Positions 1 through 5,272 of a stretch of DNA of 7,543 nucleotides are shown one piece after another. Numbering within the stretch: position 1 is the stretch's first letter; each line of letters starts with the position of its first letter. Under the pieces are notes generated by a model that had not been told where the DNA came from, did no database searches, and worked only from the letters and a program-made list of their open reading frames with translations. Source of the stretch: Pseudomonadota bacterium (GTDB lineage: Bacteria; Pseudomonadota; Gammaproteobacteria; Burkholderiales; Thiobacillaceae); the NCBI GenBank assembly GCA_021780975.1, contig JAJXXS010000165.1:1-7543 (forward strand), given 5' to 3'. Position numbers and translations under genes: made by a program.

Positions 1-758
1 GGGTGGCGTACAAGGCCCACCCGCAGGGACACGAACTGGCCAGCGGCATGCTGCACATGCCGCTCGACCAGCCCGCCTACCTGTACCTGGTGGCGGCCAA
101 CATCGGCGCAGTGATCATGCCATGGATGATCTTCTACCAGCAGTCGGCGGTGGCGGACAAGGGGCTCACGCCCGAGCACTACCGCGATGCGCGCTGGGAC
201 ACGGCGATCGGTGCCCTGGTCACCCAGCTGGTGATGGCGGCCGTGCTGGTGGCCTGCGCCGCCACGCTGGGCAAGCATCACGCCTACGCGCCGCTCGACA
301 ACGTCGCCGACATCTCCCATGCCCTCACCTCCTTCCTGGGCGTCGACCTGGGCCGTCTGCTGTTTGGGCTCGGCATCCTCGGCGCCGCGCTGGTGGCGGC
401 CATCGTCGTTTCGCTGGCAGCGGCCTGGGGCTTCGGCGAGGTCACCGGCTACAAGCACTCGCTCGAACATCATCCGCTGGAAGCACCCTGGTTCTACATC
501 GTCTACACGGCTGGCGTGGTGGGCGGCGCCCTGCTGGTGTCCGTCGTGCCCAACCTGGTGGCCCTGTCGATCGGCGTGGAGGTGATGAATGCCCTCATGC
601 TGCCCCTGGTGCTGGGCTTTCTGGTGGCTTTGGCCATCAAGGCACTGCCGCCCGAACACCGCCTGCGCGGCGGCTACCTGGGCGTGGTGCTGGCGGTCTC
701 GCTGCTCACCGCGGGCCTCGGCGTGTATGGCGGTCTGAGCGGCGTAGGCCTACTCTGA
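1..758 (+). CDS. NRAMP-family divalent metal transporter, C-terminal part (5' truncated by window)
   Basis: Inner-membrane secondary transporter that by family would import Mn2+, Fe2+ or a related divalent cation with protons. The reading frame is open to the window edge; the GTG at position 3 is probably an internal Val, so the true start lies upstream. About 251 residues are visible, roughly the C-terminal 60% of a family member. The key sign is the segment GAVIMPWMIFYQQSA (residues 35-49), which corresponds to the family's transmembrane helix 6 motif. In canonical NRAMPs this reads M-P-H; the metal-binding Met is kept here but the His is Trp. About five further hydrophobic segments follow (around 68-88, 115-142, 163-181, 186-213, 224-246). 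The helix 1 DPGN motif would lie outside the window, so the subfamily cannot be settled. A DUF2721 gene follows after 26 bp on the same strand, suggesting co-transcription. Confidence 0.88.
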   Translation, partial: VAYKAHPQGHELASGMLHMPLDQPAYLYLVAANIGAVIMPWMIFYQQSAVADKGLTPEHYRDARWDTAIGALVTQLVMAAVLVACAATLGKHHAYAPLDNVADISHALTSFLGVDLGRLLFGLGILGAALVAAIVVSLAAAWGFGEVTGYKHSLEHHPLEAPWFYIVYTAGVVGGALLVSVVPNLVALSIGVEVMNALMLPLVLGFLVALAIKALPPEHRLRGGYLGVVLAVSLLTAGLGVYGGLSGVGLL

Positions 759-784
759 AAGCCGGGAGACGCGGCGCAGCGACC

Positions 785-1189
785 ATGGAATCCCACATCA
801 TCGACATCAGCCGCGCCATCCAGCTCGCCGTCGCACCCGTATTCCTGCTGACCGCGCTCGCCACGCTGATTTCGGTGCTCAACGCGCGCCTGAGCCGCAT
901 CGTCGACCGCCGCCGCAGGGTGGAAAGCGAAGGCAGCGCGGAGGCGAGTGCGCAGGCTGAACTGGCCCTGCTCGCGCGCCGCAGCCATGTGATTTACCGC
1001 GCCATACTTTCCGCCGTGGCGGGGAGCCTGCTCGTCTGCCTGGTGGTGGTGGCGGCTTTCATCGGTGCCCTCATCTCCGTGGACCTGGCACGCGGTGTCG
1101 CCATCCTGTTCATCCTGGCGCTGTGCGCCATGATCGCGAGCCTGGGGTTCTTTCTGCAGGAGGTCTTCCTGGTGGTGCAAGTCAGGTAG
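785..1189 (+). CDS. DUF2721 domain-containing small membrane protein
   Basis: A 134-residue integral membrane protein of unknown function. The N-terminus (DISRAIQLAVAPVFLLTALA, residues 7-26), followed by NARLSRIVDRRRR (33-45), is the hallmark of the DUF2721 family: a first membrane helix ending in an Arg-rich 'RL.RIVDR' element. A polar, probably helical stretch (46-68) precedes two more hydrophobic helices (about 72-98 and 104-130), giving three predicted membrane spans, the usual family layout. The ATG at 785 is chosen because the family motif starts directly after it; the frame stays open much further upstream but there it only overlaps the transporter gene and makes no protein-like sequence. 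No strong ribosome-binding site is visible; a GGGAG lies about 16 nt upstream. It sits 26 bp after the NRAMP-like gene and may be translated from the same mRNA. Family-level function is not known. Confidence 0.88.
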   Translation: MESHIIDISRAIQLAVAPVFLLTALATLISVLNARLSRIVDRRRRVESEGSAEASAQAELALLARRSHVIYRAILSAVAGSLLVCLVVVAAFIGALISVDLARGVAILFILALCAMIASLGFFLQEVFLVVQVR

Positions 1190-1244
1190 CGGCCTGCCGC
1201 TTACAACCGCCCCGGCAAAAAGCACCCGACGAAAGGCGCGGCGC

Positions 1245-1264
1245 GCCGGCCCCATGGGGCCGGC
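1245..1264. repeat. Perfect 20-bp GC-rich palindrome between convergent genes
   Basis: GCCGGCCCCATGGGGCCGGC is its own reverse complement. It lies between the stop of the DUF2721 gene (1189) and the stop of the convergent yceI-like gene (1284). Its position suits a shared transcription-end structure, but neither side carries a T-run, so it is not a canonical intrinsic terminator. A hairpin with a small loop from this sequence would still be very stable. Confidence 0.5.
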
Positions 1265-1283
1265 CAGACAACTCCCCTGCGCC

Positions 1284-1847
1284 TTACTCGTCCTTGACCG
1301 CGTCGGTGTTGATGATGAGCCTGACCTGGTCCGGTATCACCGGCAGGTAGGTCTTGATGCCGAAATCGGAGCGCTTGAGTTCCCCCACCGCGTCGAAGCC
1401 GCAGACTTCCTTCTTCATGATGGGGTTGATGCCGCAATGGATGCGCGTGACATGGAGCGTCACCGGCTTGGTGACGCCATGCAGCGTGAGCTTGCCTTCG
1501 ACCGTGGCGCGGTCCTTGCCGTGGAAGATCACCTTGGTGGACTGGTAGGTCATGGTCGGATATTTGGCGACATCGAAGAACGCCGCACTCTTCAGGTCTT
1601 CGTCGCGCTTGGCGAAGCCGGTGTCCAGGGAATCGACGTCGATGGTTGCCTGTACCGAGCCCAGCCCCGCCTTGCGGTCCATGGTGATGGTGCCCGTGGT
1701 GTGGTTGAACTGGCCGTGCAGGGTGGAAAATGCCAGATGACGGATTTCGAATTGCGGGTAGGTATGCGCCGAGTCCATCGTATAAGTGGCGGCATGGGCG
1801 GAGCCGGCCAAGGCAAGCGCCATCAGGGCAGCGGTGACAATACGCAT
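1284..1847 (-). CDS. YceI-family periplasmic lipid-binding-like protein
   Basis: A 187-residue exported protein, the standard length for YceI proteins. These form a lipocalin-like beta-barrel that binds isoprenoid or other hydrophobic ligands in the periplasm; the physiological role is often unknown. Residues 1-19 form a Sec signal peptide (Arg2, hydrophobic core, cleavage AHA|A). Family signatures seen are the N-terminal YTMDSAHTYPQFEIRHLAFS (22-41), FDVAKYPTMTY (91-101), GKLTLHGVTKPVTL (118-131) and the C-terminal FDAVGELKRSDFGI (151-164). Cys138 and Cys149 are placed to form the disulfide common in this family. A good Shine-Dalgarno, GAGGAAA (complement of 1852-1858), lies 4 nt before the ATG and supports the start. 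The gene is convergent with the DUF2721 gene and divergent from the amino-acid permease, so it is probably monocistronic. Confidence 0.95.
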   Translation of the reverse strand: MRIVTAALMALALAGSAHAATYTMDSAHTYPQFEIRHLAFSTLHGQFNHTTGTITMDRKAGLGSVQATIDVDSLDTGFAKRDEDLKSAAFFDVAKYPTMTYQSTKVIFHGKDRATVEGKLTLHGVTKPVTLHVTRIHCGINPIMKKEVCGFDAVGELKRSDFGIKTYLPVIPDQVRLIINTDAVKDE

Positions 1848-1891
1848 GGGGTTTCCTCACGAAACATGCGGCGAGGTGCCGCGGAAAGCCA

Positions 1892-1921
1892 AGCATAGTC
1901 CACGGCCCGGACGCATGACAG
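1892..1921 (-). promoter_or_regulatory. Candidate sigma70-like promoter for the yceI-like gene
   Basis: Read on the minus strand there is CTGTCA (complement of 1916-1921), an 18-nt spacer and TATGCT (complement of 1892-1897), about 45 nt before the yceI-like ATG. The -35 matches the TTGACA consensus at four of six positions and the -10 matches TATAAT at four of six. The -35 element overlaps the left arm of the inverted repeat at 1916-1958. It is a weak pattern match in GC-rich DNA. Confidence 0.3.
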
Positions 1922-1958
1922 CCGATATTTCCGAACGAGTTTTTCGGCCTGGCTGTCA
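1916..1958. repeat. Inverted repeat in the yceI/permease divergent intergenic region
   Basis: TGACAGCC (1916-1923) and GGCTGTCA (1951-1958) are perfect 8-bp inverted arms 27 bp apart. A second, nested dyad, CCGAA (1931-1935) with TTCGG (1943-1947), lies between them. The structure sits in the middle of the 162-bp region between two divergent genes, where an operator or regulatory fold is plausible. No regulator gene is in the window and the arms match no operator I can name. Confidence 0.45.
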
Positions 1959-1998
1959 ACCGCAGGGCGGCGCGGCGCGTTTTCCTCTTGGACTCACG

Positions 1999-2013
1999 AT
2001 GCCCCTACCATGA
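1999..2013 (+). other. Possible four-codon leader ORF overlapping the permease start
   Basis: ATGCCCCTACCATGA encodes Met-Pro-Leu-Pro-stop, and its stop shares the ATGA with the permease start codon at 2010. The permease itself has no clear Shine-Dalgarno directly upstream, so coupling through this mini-ORF could be imagined. The mini-ORF has no convincing ribosome-binding site either, and chance is the simplest explanation. Confidence 0.15.
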
Positions 2014-3386
2014 CCGCACCCGCTGAACTGCAGAAAAACGCCCTGGGCCTGACCGAATCGACCATCATGGGCGTGGCCGGCACGGCCCCGATCTTTTCCA
2101 TCGCCGCCACCAGCGCCACGCTGATGGCCGGCGTCGGCGTCCTCGCCCCCGCGAGCCTGCTGTACTGCGGGCTGATCATGTTCGGCGTGACCTTCGCCTA
2201 CATGTACCTCAACCGCCTGGACGCCAATGCCGGCGCCTCCTACGCCTGGGTCGGCGCCATCTTCAACCGCACCCTGGGCTTCCTCTCCGGCTGGGCCCTG
2301 CTGGTGGCCTCGGCCGTGTTCATGGTGTCCGGCACCATCCCGGCCGCCACCGCGACCCTGGAACTCATCGACCCGGCGCGCGCCAACGACACCGGCACGG
2401 TCACCCTGGTCGCCGCCGCGTGGCTGGTCCTGGTCAGCGCCGTGATCATCAAGGGCATCAAGCTCACCAGCTACGTGCAGGTGGCGCTCACCATGGTCGA
2501 GCTGGCCATCCTCGTCGTCATCGTCGGCGCGGCGGTGGTGGAATACGCGAACCATCCCGCACACGCCCTATCCCTGGCCGACTTCAGCCTGACCCGGTTC
2601 AACCCCCACCTGTTCACGCTGGGGGCGCTGACCGCCCTGTTCTTCTACTGGGGCTGGGACGTCACCGTCAATCTCAACGAGGAAACGCGCGACGGCGGCT
2701 GGATCGCCGGGCTCGGCTCGCTGCTGGCGATGCTCATCATCATCGCGCTGTTCATCCTCTTCGCCCTGGCCACGCTCCTGGTGCTGAGCGACCAGGAAAT
2801 CCAGGCGGCCAACGCCAACGTGGTGTTCGCCATCGCCGAGAAGCTGTTTCCCAAGCCGTGGAGCTACATGGCCGTGCTGGCGGTAATGCTGAGCACGTTG
2901 GGGACGCTGGAAACCTCCATCCTACAATTCACCCGCACCATGTTCGCCCAGGGCCGCGACGGCATGCTGCATCCGCGCTATGCGCGCCTGCACCCGAATT
3001 GGAACACACCCTGGATCGCCACGCTGGCGATCGCGGGGTTCGGTCTCGTGCTGCTGTTCCTCGCCTCGTCCTTGCCCACCGTCAGCCAGATCATCCAGGA
3101 CTCGGTCGACGCCATAGGGCTGCAAGCGGCTTTCTACTATGGCCTGGCCTGCTTCGCCTGTGTCTGGCATGTGTGGCGCACCCAGCCCAAGACCCCCTTC
3201 AACGTGGTGTTCCTGATGCTGTGGCCCCTGGGCTCGGCGTCGTTCCTGTGGTTCGTCGGTCTCTACAGCCTGCCGACCTTCAACGCCACCAGCAACACCG
3301 TGGCGGTCGGCGGCATACTGCTCGGGCTGCTGCCCTTCTGGCTCAACCGCAACCAGCGCCAGGCACTCGACGGCGCCGCCCCCTGA
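2010..3386 (+). CDS. APC-superfamily amino acid permease
   Basis: A 458-residue inner-membrane transporter of the amino acid-polyamine-organocation superfamily, probably importing or exchanging an amino acid or amine; the substrate cannot be predicted. Length fits the family. The N-terminus NALGLTESTIMGVAGTAP (10-27) is the typical entry to helix 1, whose Gly-rich GVAGTAP break forms part of the substrate site. Helix 6 has LFFYWGWDVTVNLNEET (210-226), in the usual 'GW/F-(D/E)-x-x-x-x-x-EE' position. The cytoplasmic loop QFTRTMFAQGRDGMLHPRYA (306-325), followed by TPW, is also characteristic. About 12 hydrophobic segments can be counted. The ATG at 2010 leaves about ten residues before the conserved region, as in relatives; no in-frame start lies closer upstream and no good ribosome-binding site is visible. 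It is divergent from the yceI-like gene and its stop lies 8 bp from that of the convergent 152-residue gene. Confidence 0.93.
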   Translation: MTAPAELQKNALGLTESTIMGVAGTAPIFSIAATSATLMAGVGVLAPASLLYCGLIMFGVTFAYMYLNRLDANAGASYAWVGAIFNRTLGFLSGWALLVASAVFMVSGTIPAATATLELIDPARANDTGTVTLVAAAWLVLVSAVIIKGIKLTSYVQVALTMVELAILVVIVGAAVVEYANHPAHALSLADFSLTRFNPHLFTLGALTALFFYWGWDVTVNLNEETRDGGWIAGLGSLLAMLIIIALFILFALATLLVLSDQEIQAANANVVFAIAEKLFPKPWSYMAVLAVMLSTLGTLETSILQFTRTMFAQGRDGMLHPRYARLHPNWNTPWIATLAIAGFGLVLLFLASSLPTVSQIIQDSVDAIGLQAAFYYGLACFACVWHVWRTQPKTPFNVVFLMLWPLGSASFLWFVGLYSLPTFNATSNTVAVGGILLGLLPFWLNRNQRQALDGAAP

Positions 3387-3394
3387 CCCGCACC

Positions 3395-3853
3395 TCAGTG
3401 GCTGTGCTCGGTGCCTTCACTGGGGCTGGTGGTCTCGTGCCCGGCGCTGCCGCCCTTGCCCTTGCCCTTCACGCCACCCTTGCCTTCCTCATGGTCCTCT
3501 TCTTCGCCGCCCGGGGCGTGGAACACGTTGGATTCCAGGCTCTTGCTGCCGCCGCCATGGGACGATGATCCCTTGTGGCCCATGTCGGCAGGCTGGTGCC
3601 CGCCGGTAGCTCCGCCCTTTCCTTTGCTGCCCTTGCGCCCGCCTGCATGGCCGCTTTCGCCGCCGCTTTCATGCCCGCCTCCGTGCCCGCCGGATGCCCC
3701 GCAGCTGCTGCATCCTTCCTCGGCATAGGCACTAGGGATGGGTTGCAGGGCGCCTGGACTAACGTGTTGCAACGCGAAAGAGGCGGCAAAGAGCGCGCTG
3801 GCGGATAGGGTGGCGCGCGCCCAGGAGCGTGACAAAACCATCGCTTTTTTCAT
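3395..3853 (-). CDS. Exported Gly/His-rich low-complexity protein with N-terminal CxxC
   Basis: Not a family I recognise. The 152-residue product starts with MKKAMVLSRS, has a hydrophobic core at about residues 15-28, and a predicted Sec cleavage after SAYA (residue 44), which makes a long signal peptide. The mature chain begins EEGCSSCG, with Cys48 and Cys51 as a CxxC. The rest is Gly/Ser/Lys-rich with about eleven His spread through it, an acidic patch GEEEDHEE (116-123), a GKGKGG run (130-135) and a His-ending tail (EHSH). It looks disordered and could bind metal or associate with the cell surface; that is inference. AAAGGAAG, 4 nt before ATG (complement of 3858-3865), is a good ribosome-binding site. 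Signal-peptide end and composition resemble the neighbouring 374-residue protein, suggesting shared origin or joint function. An intrinsic terminator lies directly upstream. The opposite-strand frames show no conserved features. Confidence 0.72.
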   Translation of the reverse strand: MKKAMVLSRSWARATLSASALFAASFALQHVSPGALQPIPSAYAEEGCSSCGASGGHGGGHESGGESGHAGGRKGSKGKGGATGGHQPADMGHKGSSSHGGGSKSLESNVFHAPGGEEEDHEEGKGGVKGKGKGGSAGHETTSPSEGTEHSH

Positions 3854-3886
3854 GAGACTTCCTTTACTGCGAACGCATTCGTGAAT

Positions 3887-3913
3887 AAAAAACGGAGGCC
3901 TGGAGGGCCTCCG
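3887..3913 (-). terminator. Rho-independent terminator after the 374-residue gene
   Basis: On the minus strand, CGGAGGCC (complement of 3906-3913), loop CTCCA and GGCCTCCG (complement of 3893-3900) form a perfect 8-bp GC-rich stem. It is followed at once by six T (complement of 3887-3892), then ATTC. This is a textbook intrinsic terminator. It starts 36 nt after the stop of the 374-residue gene, and its T-run ends 33 nt before the ATG of the 152-residue gene. Confidence 0.92.
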
Positions 3914-3949
3914 CGCACTGGACCTTGAGGATCCTCGACCCTCAACCGG

Positions 3950-5074
3950 TTACTGCACGAACTGCAGCAGGGTCGTGTCGTGGATGAACTGGATCACCGC
4001 ACGAGCATCGTCAGCGGCCTGGGCGAAGCCCGCGGCATTGGTGGTCGCCGTCGGCGCCGTCTTGAATACGGCGTCGGACAGCGTGGTCTCCGTCCAGGTG
4101 ACCGTGTTGTCGGCGTTCAGCGTGCCGACCTTGACCTTCTGGTCGTAGGTGGACGTCCGGTCATAGGTAAAGTTGGTGTAGTCGTAGTAGGTCTTGCCGT
4201 CGTAGCTGATCGTCCCCGTAATGCCCAGGATGGGATTCAGGTACTCGACCGTATCCACCGAGATCGCCCCCGTCTTGTCCGAGGCGGCGCCCAGGAAGGC
4301 GGCGGCATTGGTCAGGTTAAGGGTGATCGTGCCAGTGGCGGTCGGCAGCGTCAGCGTGCCGTTGTTCTTCAGGATGGCCTGGTAGAGCGCCAGGTTCGCC
4401 AGGGGCGAATCGATGGTCGCCGTGGTGCCGTCTGCCTTGGTGTAAAGGATGCGCCCGGCCTCGTCGAATGTCACCTTGGTTGCGTCCAGTATGGTCTTTT
4501 CCGCGTCCGCCAACTGTTTGTCGATCACCTTGGTGGAGGCGCGGCTCACGCTCAGGCGGCTGAACTCCACGGTCTGCGGCACGGCACCCGTCGGAACTTC
4601 ACCTTCCGGGGTCAAATAGATAAGACTTCCATCCGCAGCGATCAGGATCTGGTGGCCATAATCATCCAGCACCGGCGTGCCGTCGGGATTGCGCAGGATG
4701 ACGTAGAGGTCGCCGTAGAGGTCGCCTTTCTTCGTGCCGGCCGTGCCTGGCTTGGTGCCGCCGCCGGCCTTGCCGCCCTTGACGCCCGCCCAGTCGGGGC
4801 GGTCGGAATCACTCTCGGCCCCTGGCCCGCCCTGTCCCTTCATCATCACATCGCTCTTGCCCTTGCCGCCCTTCTCCTGGCCATGGCCGCCAGTGGAGCC
4901 GTGCTGACCTTTGCTGGCACCGGCCTTGGTACCGCCATCGCCTTCGGCAGCGTAGGCTTTGCTGACCAGGCTGACGCCCGGGATATGCGCGGCCAGCGGG
5001 GCCGCCAGCAGCGCCACCATGGCAACGCTGCTCGAGGCCACGAGTTTCTTGAGATTGAATGCAGTGCTTTTCAT
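3950..5074 (-). CDS. Exported protein of unknown function with Gly/Lys-rich N-terminal region
   Basis: Not a family I can name. The 374-residue product has a long Sec signal peptide: Lys-containing start, hydrophobic core at about 14-29, and likely cleavage after SKAYA (residue 42). Residues 43-116 are low complexity, rich in Gly, Lys, Ser and Thr (GQEKGGKGKSD, GKAGGGTKPGTAGTKK). A compact domain begins near 117 with a repeated GDLYGDLY, then VILRNPDGTPVLDDYG and LIAADGSLIYLTPEGE, spaced like short beta-hairpins with DG turns. The rest (167-374) is Thr/Ala-rich with many Asp, little charge clustering and no Cys, again looking mainly beta. It is probably periplasmic or secreted. GAGGGG, 8 nt before ATG (complement of 5083-5088), supports the start. 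An FNR-type box and -10 lie upstream and a strong terminator follows. It sits between the multi-barrel outer-membrane protein gene and the similar 152-residue exported protein gene. A 389-residue open frame on the other strand is a shadow. Confidence 0.85.
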   Translation of the reverse strand: MKSTAFNLKKLVASSSVAMVALLAAPLAAHIPGVSLVSKAYAAEGDGGTKAGASKGQHGSTGGHGQEKGGKGKSDVMMKGQGGPGAESDSDRPDWAGVKGGKAGGGTKPGTAGTKKGDLYGDLYVILRNPDGTPVLDDYGHQILIAADGSLIYLTPEGEVPTGAVPQTVEFSRLSVSRASTKVIDKQLADAEKTILDATKVTFDEAGRILYTKADGTTATIDSPLANLALYQAILKNNGTLTLPTATGTITLNLTNAAAFLGAASDKTGAISVDTVEYLNPILGITGTISYDGKTYYDYTNFTYDRTSTYDQKVKVGTLNADNTVTWTETTLSDAVFKTAPTATTNAAGFAQAADDARAVIQFIHDTTLLQFVQ

Positions 5075-5133
5075 TTAGGTTTCCCCTCGGTCGATTGCGA
5101 TGACTCACTGGTACGTAAGTCCGGCACCAGAAA

Positions 5134-5150
5134 CTTAATCTGGTATTAAG
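5134..5150. repeat. Dyad CTTAAT-N5-ATTAAG at the predicted transcription start
   Basis: CTTAAT (5134-5139) and ATTAAG (5145-5150) are perfect 6-bp inverted arms around CTGGT. This overlaps the start site predicted from the upstream FNR-type box and -10. The central CTGGT (5140-5144) can alternatively pair with ACCAG (5126-5130), so two mutually exclusive small hairpins are possible in the leader. It could be an operator half-site pair or a weak RNA structure. Confidence 0.4.
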
Positions 5151-5152
5151 CA

Positions 5153-5160
5153 ACAATATA
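5153..5160 (-). promoter_or_regulatory. -10 region for the 374-residue gene
   Basis: The minus strand reads TATATTGT (complement of 5153-5160), giving two overlapping -10-like hexamers, TATATT and TATTGT. They lie 20 and 22 nt downstream of the FNR-type box, the spacing expected at an activator-dependent class II promoter (box centred near -41.5). The predicted start is near 5146, giving a leader of about 72 nt. There is no good -35 hexamer, as is usual where the activator overlaps that site. Confidence 0.55.
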
Positions 5161-5180
5161 CACCTGTTATGAAAACATCA

Positions 5181-5194
5181 TTGACAAATATCAA
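5181..5194 (-). promoter_or_regulatory. Anr/Dnr/FNR-type binding box
   Basis: The minus strand reads TTGAT-ATTT-GTCAA. This fits the Pseudomonas Anr/Dnr pattern TTGAT-N4-(A/G)TCAA at every fixed position and the E. coli FNR pattern TTGAT-N4-ATCAA at nine of ten. It lies in an AT-rich stretch (about 5130-5250) that contrasts with the GC-rich surroundings and is correctly spaced from a -10 region. It predicts activation of the 374-residue gene by an oxygen- or NO-sensing FNR-family regulator; none is encoded in the window. Confidence 0.65.
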
Positions 5195-5254
5195 TCAACA
5201 CCACTTTATTCACTGTAGACAAAAGCGGAGGAATTTTCTTTTTTTCCCCGGCCA

Positions 5255-5272
5255 CGGCGCATGAGTGCGCCG
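5255..5272 (-). terminator. Stem-loop immediately after the outer-membrane protein stop codon
   Basis: Directly after the TGA (5273-5275) the minus strand reads CGGCGCA-CTCA-TGCGCCG, a perfect 7-bp GC stem with a 4-nt loop. Position fits a terminator or mRNA 3'-end stabiliser. The following sequence (GGCCGGGGAAAAAAAG) is purine-rich with no U-tract, so it is not a canonical intrinsic terminator and some read-through into the 374-residue gene is possible. Confidence 0.45.

Noticed and set aside
122..784. A long upstream extension of the DUF2721 frame
   Set aside because: It overlaps the transporter gene in another frame and translates to Arg/Gly/Pro/His-rich sequence. The family match starts at the ATG at 785.
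1956..2564. A 202-codon minus-strand frame opposite the permease
   Set aside because: Asp/Gly/His-rich antisense shadow, no ribosome-binding site or recognisable domain.
2420..3568. A 382-codon plus-strand frame overlapping the permease and the 152-residue gene
   Set aside because: Low-complexity Arg/His/Pro-rich translation with no membrane or domain features; the permease frame is clearly the coding one.
3411..3728. Gly/Ser/His codon periodicity in the 152-residue gene, considered as a tandem DNA repeat
   Set aside because: Only biased composition is visible; no unit of fixed length recurs.
3980..5149. A 389-codon open frame on the plus strand, as long as the minus-strand gene it overlaps
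   Set aside because: The minus-strand frame has a signal peptide, a well-placed ribosome-binding site, a promoter and a terminator. The plus-strand translation is Arg/Gly/Val-rich, as expected of an antisense shadow in GC-rich DNA.
5236..5272. A T-rich run next to a GC hairpin, which looked like an intrinsic terminator for the outer-membrane protein gene
   Set aside because: The T-run is on the plus strand upstream of the hairpin. In the gene's own transcript it is an A-run after the stem, so the U-tract needed for intrinsic termination is missing.
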